Assembly: GCA_948766235.1 (NCBI GenBank)
Contig: CAQCFX010000035.1
Coordinates: 6,207 to 16,937 of the forward strand
Direction of reading: 5' to 3'
DNA: 10,731 nt
Source of the DNA: an uncultured Oscillospiraceae bacterium
Lineage (GTDB): Bacteria > Bacillota > Clostridia > Oscillospirales > Oscillospiraceae
The notes under the pieces are model-generated. The model had not been told where the DNA came from. It saw nothing but the letters and a program-made list of their open reading frames with translations, and searched no databases. The translations under genes and the position numbers were made by a program. Shown here piece after piece: positions 1 through 6,397 of this stretch (within the stretch, counting starts at the first letter, position 1; each line of letters opens with the position of its first letter).

Positions 1-1640
1 CGCCCACCAAGTCCGCCCGGGAGGAGACCGCCGCAGCCGCGGCGGAAATTTCCCAGTCCATCGAGGAGGGGCTGGCCCAGGAGACCGTGGATTACCGCTA
101 TCCCCCCATCACGCTGCTCAACGAGGGGGGCGGCGCAGGCAGCGCCGCCGCGGGGGAGCTCCAGGCCAATCAGCAGCGTCTGCAGGACGCGCTGGTGTCC
201 TTTGGGGTGAACGCGCACATTGTCAACGTGGTCCGGGGCCCCGCCATCACCCGATATGAGCTGGAGCTGGACCAGGGAGTGAAGCTGAACAAAATCACCA
301 ATCTGTCCGGGGACATCGCTTTGTCCCTGGGGGCGGTGGCGGTTCGGGTGGCTCCCATTCCGGACAAGATTTCCACCGTGGGCATTGAGGTGCCCAACCG
401 GCAGGTGACCCCGGTGTGCATCCGGGACGTGCTGGGCAGCGAGGACTTTGCCGCCAGTACCTCTAAGGTGTCTTTCGCCGTGGGTAAGGACATCGCGGGC
501 AACTGTGTGGTGGGCAATATCGCCCGAATGCCCCATATGCTCATCGCCGGTACCACCGGCTCGGGCAAATCGGTGTGTACCAACTCCCTCATCATCTCTC
601 TGCTGTACAAGGCCACGCCGGAGGAGGTCCGGCTTATCATGGTGGACCCCAAAATGGTGGAGTTGAGCGTCTACAACGGCATCCCCCATCTGCTCATCCC
701 GGTGGTCACCGACCCGAAGAAGGCGGCGGGAGCCCTTCAGTGGGCGGTGAGCGAGATGATGAAGCGCTATCAGAAGTTCTCCGAGGTGGGAGCCAAGGAT
801 TTGGCGTCCTACAATAACCACGCCCGGCGGGACGGGCTGGACGTGATGCCCCAGATCGTGGTGGTCATCGACGAGCTGGCCGACCTGATGCTGGTGGCCG
901 CCAGGGAGGTGGAGGAGTCCATCTGCCGGGTGGCCCAGATGGGCCGCGCCGCCGGAATGCACCTGGTCATCGCCACCCAGAGCCCCCGGGCCAACGTCAT
1001 CACCGGCCTGATGAAGGCCAACGTGCCCAGCCGAATCGCCTTTGCTGTGGCCTCCGACCTGGAGTCCCGCATTATTTTGGACGAGAGCGGCGCGGAAAAG
1101 CTGGTGGGCAAGGGGGATATGCTCTACGCCCCCTTGGGCCAGAGCAAGCTGCGGGTGCAGGGCTGCTTCATCTCCGAGGAGGAGGTGGCCAACGTGGTGG
1201 AATTCATTAAGGACGGCGCGTCCGCCCAGTACGACGAGGCCGTTATGCACGAGATTGAGCGCAACGCCGAGGAGAAGGACAAGGCCGCCAAGGGCGTGGG
1301 CGGGTCCGATCCCTCCGGCGGCGGGGAGGATTACGACGAGCTGCTGCCCGCCGCCATCGACGTGGTGCTGGAGGTGGGGCAGGCCAGCGTGTCCATGCTC
1401 CAGCGCCGGCTGAAGCTGGGCTACGGCCGGGCGGCCCGGCTGGTGGACCAGATGGAGGAGAAGGGGGTTGTGGGGCCCTTTGAGGGCTCCAAGCCCCGGC
1501 AGCTGCTCATCACCAAGGAGCAGTGGGCGGAGATGCAGTACCGCCAGGACATGGTGGCGGCTGTGCCGGACGAGCTGCCCTTTGAGGCTGATGCGGTGCC
1601 CCAGGACCGGGATGCGCCGCCCTTTGATATGGACGAATAG
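1..1640 (+). CDS. ftsK: FtsK/SpoIIIE-family DNA translocase, 5' end missing
   Basis: ATP-driven, membrane-anchored pump that moves double-stranded DNA through the division or sporulation septum. The frame is open from base 3 with no stop, so the GTG at 87 is internal and the membrane domain and linker lie outside the window. An Ala/Glu-rich linker (to about 90) leads into the alpha domain. Walker A (GTTGSGKS) is at 549-572 and Walker B (VVVIDELADLM) near 858-890. The usual ATQRP-like motif reads ATQSPR near 972-990. A C-terminal gamma winged-helix domain at about 1332-1520 (KLGYGRAARLVDQMEEKG) is the part that reads polar DNA motifs in this family. An acidic tail follows to the TAG. FtsK and SpoIIIE cannot be told apart without the N-terminus. 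The gene ends just before a strong hairpin, so it is the last of its transcript. Confidence 0.95.
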   Translation, partial: PTKSAREETAAAAAEISQSIEEGLAQETVDYRYPPITLLNEGGGAGSAAAGELQANQQRLQDALVSFGVNAHIVNVVRGPAITRYELELDQGVKLNKITNLSGDIALSLGAVAVRVAPIPDKISTVGIEVPNRQVTPVCIRDVLGSEDFAASTSKVSFAVGKDIAGNCVVGNIARMPHMLIAGTTGSGKSVCTNSLIISLLYKATPEEVRLIMVDPKMVELSVYNGIPHLLIPVVTDPKKAAGALQWAVSEMMKRYQKFSEVGAKDLASYNNHARRDGLDVMPQIVVVIDELADLMLVAAREVEESICRVAQMGRAAGMHLVIATQSPRANVITGLMKANVPSRIAFAVASDLESRIILDESGAEKLVGKGDMLYAPLGQSKLRVQGCFISEEEVANVVEFIKDGASAQYDEAVMHEIERNAEEKDKAAKGVGGSDPSGGGEDYDELLPAAIDVVLEVGQASVSMLQRRLKLGYGRAARLVDQMEEKGVVGPFEGSKPRQLLITKEQWAEMQYRQDMVAAVPDELPFEADAVPQDRDAPPFDMDE

Positions 1641-1652
1641 GAAAAAACAGCC

Positions 1653-1685
1653 AAAGGGCGGCGCTTCTATGAAGCGCCGCCCTTT
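1653..1685. terminator. Bidirectional intrinsic terminator between ftsK and the MATE fusion gene
   Basis: A perfect 15-bp inverted repeat (AAAGGGCGGCGCTTC / GAAGCGCCGCCCTTT) encloses a 3-base loop. It starts 13 bases after the ftsK stop and 25 bases beyond the stop of the opposing gene. On the minus strand it is followed, after GGCTG, by six T (1647-1642). On the plus strand the stem itself ends in TTT. It most likely serves both convergent genes. Confidence 0.85.
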
Positions 1686-1709
1686 GCTATCGCCGCGCGG
1701 CCCGACAGG

Positions 1710-3683
1710 TCAGGCGCCGGCTCGGTTGATATAGTCGCAGATGAGAGCCGCCGCGGCCTCCTCGCCAATGGAGGCGTCGATGCACAGCTCGTACCCATGG
1801 GGGTCGCCCCAAGCCTGGCCGGAGATGTTTTTATAATAGGCGGCCCGGGCGGCGTCGGAGCGGGCAATGCTCTTTTGCGCCGCCTCCGGGCTGTCGCCGT
1901 ACATCTCCGCCACCTTCTTCATGCGGTACTCTTTTGGGGCGTGGATGAAAATGCGAACGACATTCTGATAGCCGCGCAGTACGTAGTCCGCCGAGCGGCC
2001 AATGATAACGCAGGCGCCCGCGTCCGCGATGCTCCGAATCGCCTTGTCCTGGGCGGCGATGGCGCGCTGGACAGGGTTGGCGGTGAGGTAGAGTTCCCGC
2101 ATAACGGCGTTTTCATCCGAGTTGATGCCCGAGATAAACTCCTGGGCCAGACCACTTTCCTTTGCGGCGATGGCCACCATTTCCTTGTAGTAGCAGGGAA
2201 TGCTCAACCGCTGCGCCGCCAGCTGCCCAATGCGCTTTCCGGCGGTGCCATGCTCTCTTGCGATGGTGATAATCATGCCCTGCCGGGTAGGCTGGATTCC
2301 AACGGGCGTTGTATCCTGCTGCACGACGGGAGCGTTTTTCAGCTGCTTCCACACCCCCATGATAACGACCCCTGTGACGGCGATGGCCAGCACGTCGGCA
2401 ATGGGAGCGGCCCAGAAAATGCCGGTCACGCCCAAAGCGGTGGGGATGAGCAGCGAAAACACGATGAGCAGCACGTCACGCAAAATGGACAAGGGTGCGG
2501 CGGCCTTCGCCTTGCCGATGGACTGGAGAAAGATAGCGCAGACTTTCTGCACACAGGTGAATAGAATCAGCGCCAGATAGATACGCAGACACAGTACGGC
2601 GAAGTCGAAGTAGACGGGGTCGTCCGCAGAGCCAAACATACGGATGAATACGCCGGGGACGGCCTCAAACAGCACCGTACAGATGAGCCCAACGACTGCC
2701 GTCCATGTCACCATCAGCCGAAACAGCTCCCGGACGCGATGATAGTTTTTCGCTCCGTAGTTGTATCCTACGATGGGCTGTGCGCCTGCCGCAATGCCGA
2801 TGGCGATGTTCAGCACAATCTGGAATAGCTTCATAATGACCACAAAGGCGGCCAGGGGAATATCCGCACCATAGATGGACCGTGCGCCATACTGAACCAG
2901 CAGAATGTTGTTGACGACCGTGATGACCACGATAGACAGCTGGGTGAGCAGGCTGGAGGTGCCCAAGGCCATTACCGGCTTTAAAAGGGACAGGCTGGGC
3001 CGAAAGCTTTCTGCGCGAACCTGGAACGTCTTGGATTTTTTCAGGTAGGCCGAGCAAATCAGAAAGCTGACAAACTGTCCCAAAATCGTCGCCCATGCCG
3101 CGCCCTTAATGCCCATATCCAAGGCAAAAATGGCCACAGGGTCGCCGATGATGTTAATGACGGCGCCCGCCAGCATGGCGCCCATGGCGTATTTGGGGCT
3201 TCCGTCTGCGCGGATGATGGACGCAAGGGTGTTTTGTGTCATGGCCAGCGGCATCATCGCAAAGATGATAACGCCGTAGTCATGAGCCATCTGAAGGTTG
3301 GCGTCAGTGGCTCCAATCAGCCGCAGCAGACCGTCGCCCCACAGATAGGCGACGACAATCACCGCCACGCCGGAGAGGAATGAACCCAGAATGGCATTGC
3401 CTACTGAGCGGTGAATATTTTCCGCTTTATTTTCGCCCAGGGACATACTGAGCGAGGCGGCGGCGCCGTCCCCAAAGAACAGGCTCAGGCCCCAGCCCAC
3501 CACCGTAATGGGAAAGATGACGCCCGTTGCGGCGTTGCCCAGATACCCCACGCCGTTGCCGACAAAGATTTGGTCAACAATGTTGTAAAGGCAGGAGATA
3601 ATAAGGGAGAAGATGCAGGGGATGGCGAACTTGCGGAGCAGGACTCCCAGACGCTCCGTGCCGAGATAGCTGCTGTTTTCCAT
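1710..3683 (-). CDS. MATE-family efflux pump fused to a C-terminal cytidylate-kinase-like domain
   Basis: Residues 1 to about 450 form a complete MATE antiporter (MepA/DinF-like by appearance): many hydrophobic segments, an N-terminal half with FVGNGVGYLGNAA, and a central GAQPIVGYNYGAKN motif typical of the second half. Such pumps export cationic drugs or metabolites using Na+ or H+ gradients. After a polar linker (about 451-468), residues 470-657 match the cytidylate-kinase-like (cytidylate_kin2 type) family: IITIAREHGTAGKRIG as the phosphate-binding loop, then YYKEMV, and IIGRSADYVL near 560-569. The whole is 657 residues against about 450 for a plain MATE protein. The ATG has GGAGG 7 bases upstream. 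The reading frame is unbroken through the junction, so this is a fusion and not two genes. The kinase domain would lie in the cytoplasm; its substrate is unknown. Spot GC counts are lower than in neighbours (30 of 60 at 2821-2880, 39 of 60 at 841-900), a weak hint of a different origin. Confidence 0.9.
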   Translation of the reverse strand: MENSSYLGTERLGVLLRKFAIPCIFSLIISCLYNIVDQIFVGNGVGYLGNAATGVIFPITVVGWGLSLFFGDGAAASLSMSLGENKAENIHRSVGNAILGSFLSGVAVIVVAYLWGDGLLRLIGATDANLQMAHDYGVIIFAMMPLAMTQNTLASIIRADGSPKYAMGAMLAGAVINIIGDPVAIFALDMGIKGAAWATILGQFVSFLICSAYLKKSKTFQVRAESFRPSLSLLKPVMALGTSSLLTQLSIVVITVVNNILLVQYGARSIYGADIPLAAFVVIMKLFQIVLNIAIGIAAGAQPIVGYNYGAKNYHRVRELFRLMVTWTAVVGLICTVLFEAVPGVFIRMFGSADDPVYFDFAVLCLRIYLALILFTCVQKVCAIFLQSIGKAKAAAPLSILRDVLLIVFSLLIPTALGVTGIFWAAPIADVLAIAVTGVVIMGVWKQLKNAPVVQQDTTPVGIQPTRQGMIITIAREHGTAGKRIGQLAAQRLSIPCYYKEMVAIAAKESGLAQEFISGINSDENAVMRELYLTANPVQRAIAAQDKAIRSIADAGACVIIGRSADYVLRGYQNVVRIFIHAPKEYRMKKVAEMYGDSPEAAQKSIARSDAARAAYYKNISGQAWGDPHGYELCIDASIGEEAAAALICDYINRAGA

Positions 3684-3866
3684 AAAGAAACCTCCATTTT
3701 TTCAGCAAAAAAACGGCACATGCAGACGCATATGCCGTAATCAAATCGCCACCAACACATCGCTGCATCCGTACCGTAATCAGTCTTACGCGCAAAGCGC
3801 CGCATGTGTCGTTGATTGCCTTATTCGGTTCTTAGTTATTATAGCCGCCGCGTCTTAAAAATGCAA
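3684..3866 (-). promoter_or_regulatory. Promoter and attenuation-type leader of the MATE fusion gene
   Basis: The -10 is a perfect TATAAT (minus strand, 3843-3838), with a poor -35 TTGCAT at 3866-3861 and a 17-base spacer. The predicted start near 3831 gives a leader of about 148 bases. Visible pairings: CGACACAT (3811-3804) with ATGTGTTG (3760-3753), 8 bp including one G-U; GCGC-TTT-GCGC just inside it; and the terminator hairpin at 3738-3713. A segment at 3777-3763 (ACGG..., ATGCAG) can pair instead with the terminator's 3' side (CTGCAT at 3725-3720 and CCGT at 3716-3713), which would abolish the terminator. ATTACGG occurs both there (3780-3774) and at the terminator's 5' side. The two exclusive folds suggest regulated attenuation. 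I could not match it to a known riboswitch class. Confidence 0.65.
3707..3738 (-). terminator. Leader terminator (attenuator) of the MATE fusion gene
   Basis: On the minus strand ACGGCA pairs with TGCCGT and, after one mismatch, ATGC pairs with GCAT around a 4-base loop. Six T follow the stem directly (3712-3707), completing an intrinsic terminator. It lies inside the leader, only 11 bases before the GGAGG of the MATE gene (3695-3691). Transcription must therefore read through it for the gene to be expressed. Confidence 0.8.
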
Positions 3867-3936
3867 AGGGCATTTTTCACAAAAATGTTTGACATGTGGG
3901 AAAAACCTGCCTCCCGGCGGCCTTTTTCCACAGGCT

Positions 3937-3977
3937 GGGAGCCGCTTCATGAGGAAGCGGCTCCCAAAGGCGTTTTT
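3937..3977 (+). terminator. Terminator-like hairpin without an obvious upstream gene
   Basis: A perfect 12-bp stem (GGGAGCCGCTTC / GAAGCGGCTCCC) has a 5-base loop (3949-3953), followed by AAAGGCG and six T (3972-3977). The T-run fits plus-strand termination, yet no convincing plus-strand gene precedes it. It may act as a barrier, or be left over from an older arrangement. Confidence 0.5.
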
Positions 3978-4036
3978 TGAAGCTGAGCGCTGAACCACGG
4001 GGCGGGGACAGGTCAAGCGTGTGATGAAACCAGCGC

Positions 4037-4990
4037 TTACCCGAATAATCCGCCCCTTCGATTGTCCAGCACGTCCAGCATGGCCGAGAGCATCACCGCC
4101 GCCTCGCCCCGGTTGAGGGGCTGGGACAGGTCCGCGCTGCTGCTGAGCACGGACACCGCCTCCATATTCACCACCGACTGATAGGCCCAGGCGGGGGCGG
4201 TTTCTACGGAGAAGACGGAGGAGGAGGCCACGTCACCCATGGCCAGCAGCCGGTCGATGATGACGGCGGCCTGGGCGCAGGTAATCTGCTCTCCGCCGCC
4301 AAAGACCACCTGGCCCGCCTCGTTATAGCTGCCCCGGACCGCGCCCTGCATCAAAGCGGCGGTGACATAGCCCTTGGCCCAGGCGGGGATGTCCTGGTCG
4401 TCGTAAAAGCCGGTGAGGGTGACGTTTTCCAGCGGGTCCGTGCCCGCCGCCGTCATGGCCATGGTAAGAAACTCCTCCCGGGTAAAGGCTTCGTCCGGGT
4501 CAAAGCAGTACAGCTGGCCCACTTTGCGCCCGGTGTAAATTCCCGCCTCCGCCAGGCGCAGGGCGGCGTAGTGGGCGGGGCTGCCGTCCAGGTCGGAGTA
4601 GCTCACGGGGGTGGACTGCTTTTTGATGGTGATTTTCACTGTGGCAGGTTCAGACTGATTGCCCGCGCTGTCGATGGCCACGTAAGTGAAGCTGTCTTTG
4701 CCCTTCTTGCCCTCATAGGGAGTGTACCAAAAGGCGGCGGGGTCGTTTTCGTCCAGGGTCACCTGGCCCCGTGCGGGGCTGTCCACCACCTGGAAGGTGA
4801 CCAGGTCGCCCTCCGGGTCTACGGCGGCGAAGCGGCTGGAAATGGCCACGCCTTTGTAGGTGTTGAGGGTGAGATTTTCCGCGATAGGGGCGGCGTTTTC
4901 CACATCGGCGGTGGTGGCGGTGAGCGCCGCGGCCGGCGCGGCCAGCGCCCCCACGAGACACAGGGATAAAATTATGATGCGGGATTTCAC
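4037..4990 (-). CDS. Secreted SLH-domain protein with one Ig/cadherin-like domain
   Basis: Predicted cell-surface protein of 317 residues. The GTG start is chosen because AAAGGAGG lies 8 bases upstream and a classic signal peptide follows at once (VKSRIIILSLCLVGALAAPA, cleavage probably near residue 22). An upstream in-frame ATG at 5113 would overlap rodA and place 41 unlikely residues in front. Residues about 30-124 form an Ig/cadherin-like fold (AAVDPEGDLVTFQVVD, then FTYVAIDSAGNQSEPATVKITI). Residues about 130-185 and 195-250 are SLH repeats (FDPDEAFTREEFL is the typical end motif), and 265-310 is a weaker third copy. SLH triplets bind secondary cell-wall polymers, so the protein is probably wall-bound. 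The adjacent, co-oriented rodA hints at an envelope role but does not prove one. A terminator lies between the two genes. Confidence 0.85.
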   Translation of the reverse strand: MKSRIIILSLCLVGALAAPAAALTATTADVENAAPIAENLTLNTYKGVAISSRFAAVDPEGDLVTFQVVDSPARGQVTLDENDPAAFWYTPYEGKKGKDSFTYVAIDSAGNQSEPATVKITIKKQSTPVSYSDLDGSPAHYAALRLAEAGIYTGRKVGQLYCFDPDEAFTREEFLTMAMTAAGTDPLENVTLTGFYDDQDIPAWAKGYVTAALMQGAVRGSYNEAGQVVFGGGEQITCAQAAVIIDRLLAMGDVASSSVFSVETAPAWAYQSVVNMEAVSVLSSSADLSQPLNRGEAAVMLSAMLDVLDNRRGGLFG

Positions 4991-5035
4991 GAGGAAAGCC
5001 TCCTTTGTATGAGTATGAGGGTAGCATACACCAAA

Positions 5036-5077
5036 GGAGAAAAAATATGCGGGCGTTTCCAGTCGAAAGCGCCCGCA
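5036..5077 (-). terminator. Intrinsic terminator after rodA
   Basis: On the minus strand TGCGGGCG (5077-5070) pairs with CGCCCGCA (5055-5048), with further pairing possible inside the loop apart from one bulge. The stem is followed by TATTTTTT (5047-5040). It starts 9 bases past the rodA stop and ends about 30 bases before the Shine-Dalgarno of the SLH gene. Confidence 0.85.
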
Positions 5078-5085
5078 AAAAATAT

Positions 5086-6279
5086 TTACAGCTGACTTCG
5101 GTCTTTCAGCCAACTGGGCAGCGGCCGCATTTTAATGCCGGACACCAGGCCCATGGCGATGAACAGCGTCAGGGTGGAGGAGCCGCCGTAGCTGAAAAAG
5201 GGCAGGGTCAGGCCGATGACCGGCCCGATATACAGGCACATGGCCACGTTGATAATGGTCTGAATCATCAGCATTCCGGCGATTCCCATGGCGATATAGG
5301 CGGACATATGGCTCTTGGCCCGGCGGGACACCCACACGCACCGCAGGATGATAGCCAGCAGCACCAGCAGCACCGCGCAGCAGCCGATGAGGCCGAATTC
5401 CTCCCCGCACACGGCAAAGATATTGTCGGTGTGCCGGGCGGGAAGGCTCTGGGGGGCGGGAGAGTGGGTTTGCGTCCCCTTCAGGAAGCCCATGCCGGTG
5501 AGCTGGCCCGAGCCGATGGCCAGCAGAGAGCGGTTCTGCTGCCAGCCGGCGCCCAGAGGGTCGTAATTGTTCCCCTTCCAGTGCTCTACCACCACCCGGA
5601 AGCGCATGATGCGGTAATCGGTCCAATACTTGGTGCGGGGGAGGATAAAGTGCCACAGGAACACCACCCCTCCTATCAGGGGGGCTCCCACCCCGATGAA
5701 CCACCACTTGCTCACCCCGGCCACCCAGGCCATGACCACAAAGATAAACAGGTAGACAATCACCATGCCCCAGTCCCCGGACAGCACCGCCAGCGACCCG
5801 GCGAATACGCCGGTGAGGATGACGTATTTGACCAGGGCGGGGAACCGGCCCAGGCCCCGGGGCCGCTCCTTGTTAATCATCCAGGCCAGCACCACGATGT
5901 AGGCCAGCTTGGCAATCTCCCCCGGCTGAAAGCCAAAGTATCTGCCGATGACGGGGAGAAACACCCAGCTCTTGTTGCCCGTGCCGTCGTCCCGGCCCCA
6001 GGGATAGATAAGCGCGATGACGAACAGCCCCAGCAGCAGGAACACCCACCACCATTTTTCCATGAGATACTCGATGTCGATGAAGGTGACCCAGATGTAG
6101 GCCACAATGCCCATGCAGATGAAAATGGCCTGCTTGCGCACGGAGTCGTGGAGGCTTACCCGATACTCAGTGGCGCTGTAGATAAGCACCAGGCCCATCA
6201 GACTGGCCAGGATGCACAAAATCAGCAGGACCACGTCCCCTTTTTTGAAAAACTCTTTGAACGTGCGGGTTGGATGCAA
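5086..6279 (-). CDS. rodA: RodA, SEDS-family peptidoglycan glycosyltransferase
   Basis: Polytopic membrane enzyme that polymerises lipid II during cell elongation, working with a class B penicillin-binding protein. It is 397 residues from the TTG start. That start is preferred because AAGGAAGGGGGG lies 7 bases upstream and the first helix begins soon after (DVVLLILCILASLMGLVLIYSATEY written across residues 15-39). Longer in-frame starts run antisense into tsaE. Family marks: SWVFLPVIGRYFGFQPGEIAKLA near 104-126, GSGQLTGMGFLKGTQTHS at 256-273, RHTDNIFAVCGEEFG at 282-296 with the likely catalytic Asp285, and LTLPFFSYGGSS at 357-368. GTQ followed by LPARHTD favours RodA over FtsW or SpoVE, though the subfamily is not certain. 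It has its own promoter and terminator. Confidence 0.9.
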   Translation of the reverse strand: MHPTRTFKEFFKKGDVVLLILCILASLMGLVLIYSATEYRVSLHDSVRKQAIFICMGIVAYIWVTFIDIEYLMEKWWWVFLLLGLFVIALIYPWGRDDGTGNKSWVFLPVIGRYFGFQPGEIAKLAYIVVLAWMINKERPRGLGRFPALVKYVILTGVFAGSLAVLSGDWGMVIVYLFIFVVMAWVAGVSKWWFIGVGAPLIGGVVFLWHFILPRTKYWTDYRIMRFRVVVEHWKGNNYDPLGAGWQQNRSLLAIGSGQLTGMGFLKGTQTHSPAPQSLPARHTDNIFAVCGEEFGLIGCCAVLLVLLAIILRCVWVSRRAKSHMSAYIAMGIAGMLMIQTIINVAMCLYIGPVIGLTLPFFSYGGSSTLTLFIAMGLVSGIKMRPLPSWLKDRSQL

Positions 6280-6315
6280 GGCGCGGCCCCCCTTCCTTTG
6301 TAAAAACTTCAAATT

Positions 6316-6324
6316 AGTATAGCA
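6316..6324 (-). promoter_or_regulatory. Extended -10 promoter for rodA
   Basis: The minus strand reads TGCTATACT: an extended -10 (TGn) joined to TATACT (6321-6316), with no good -35. The expected start is near 6309, giving a leader of about 30 bases to the TTG at 6279. It forms one arm of a perfect 9-bp inverted repeat shared with the tsaE promoter. Confidence 0.65.
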
Positions 6325-6339
6325 CATCGCCGGGAAATA

Positions 6340-6348
6340 TGCTATACT
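6340..6348 (+). promoter_or_regulatory. Extended -10 promoter for tsaE-tsaB
   Basis: The plus strand reads TGCTATACT, with TATACT at 6343-6348 and the TGn extension. The -35 position (around 6320-6325) falls on the rodA -10 and is poor. The expected start is near 6355, about 43 bases before the tsaE ATG. Confidence 0.65.
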
Positions 6349-6397
6349 GTTTTGAACGAGTTTTCCGAATCTTAACTTTATTTTGGAAGTGAACGCA

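Larger units (their letters stand above)
3684..4036. other. 353-base gene-free stretch between the MATE fusion and the SLH protein gene
   Basis: The part below 3866 is the MATE promoter and leader. The rest (3867-4036) holds a terminator-like hairpin oriented to the plus strand and nothing else recognised. No clear intrinsic terminator for the SLH gene, which ends at 4037 on the minus strand, was found. After the minus-strand read of the hairpin there is no T-run. Confidence 0.6.

Noticed and set aside
1713..2276. Separate internal start (ATG at 2276) for the kinase-like domain
   Set aside because: Only AGGG one base from the ATG, so no usable ribosome binding site; the frame is continuous with the MATE part.
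3924..3932. DnaA-box-like TTTTCCACA
   Set aside because: A single 8 of 9 match with no cluster, dnaA or dnaN nearby; not an origin.
3861..3980. 39-codon plus-strand frame crossing the hairpin at 3937-3965
   Set aside because: No Shine-Dalgarno before its ATG, and the frame ends in the terminator T-run; likely chance.
5085..5113. Promoter for the SLH gene (TTGGCT, 17 bases, TGTAAA on the minus strand)
   Set aside because: Its transcript would start right at the rodA terminator hairpin and be ended by it; both boxes are weak.
5005..6303. Long plus-strand frame opposite rodA (432 codons)
   Set aside because: His/Gln/Gly-rich composition typical of the complement of a GC-rich membrane-protein gene; rodA on the other strand is clearly real.
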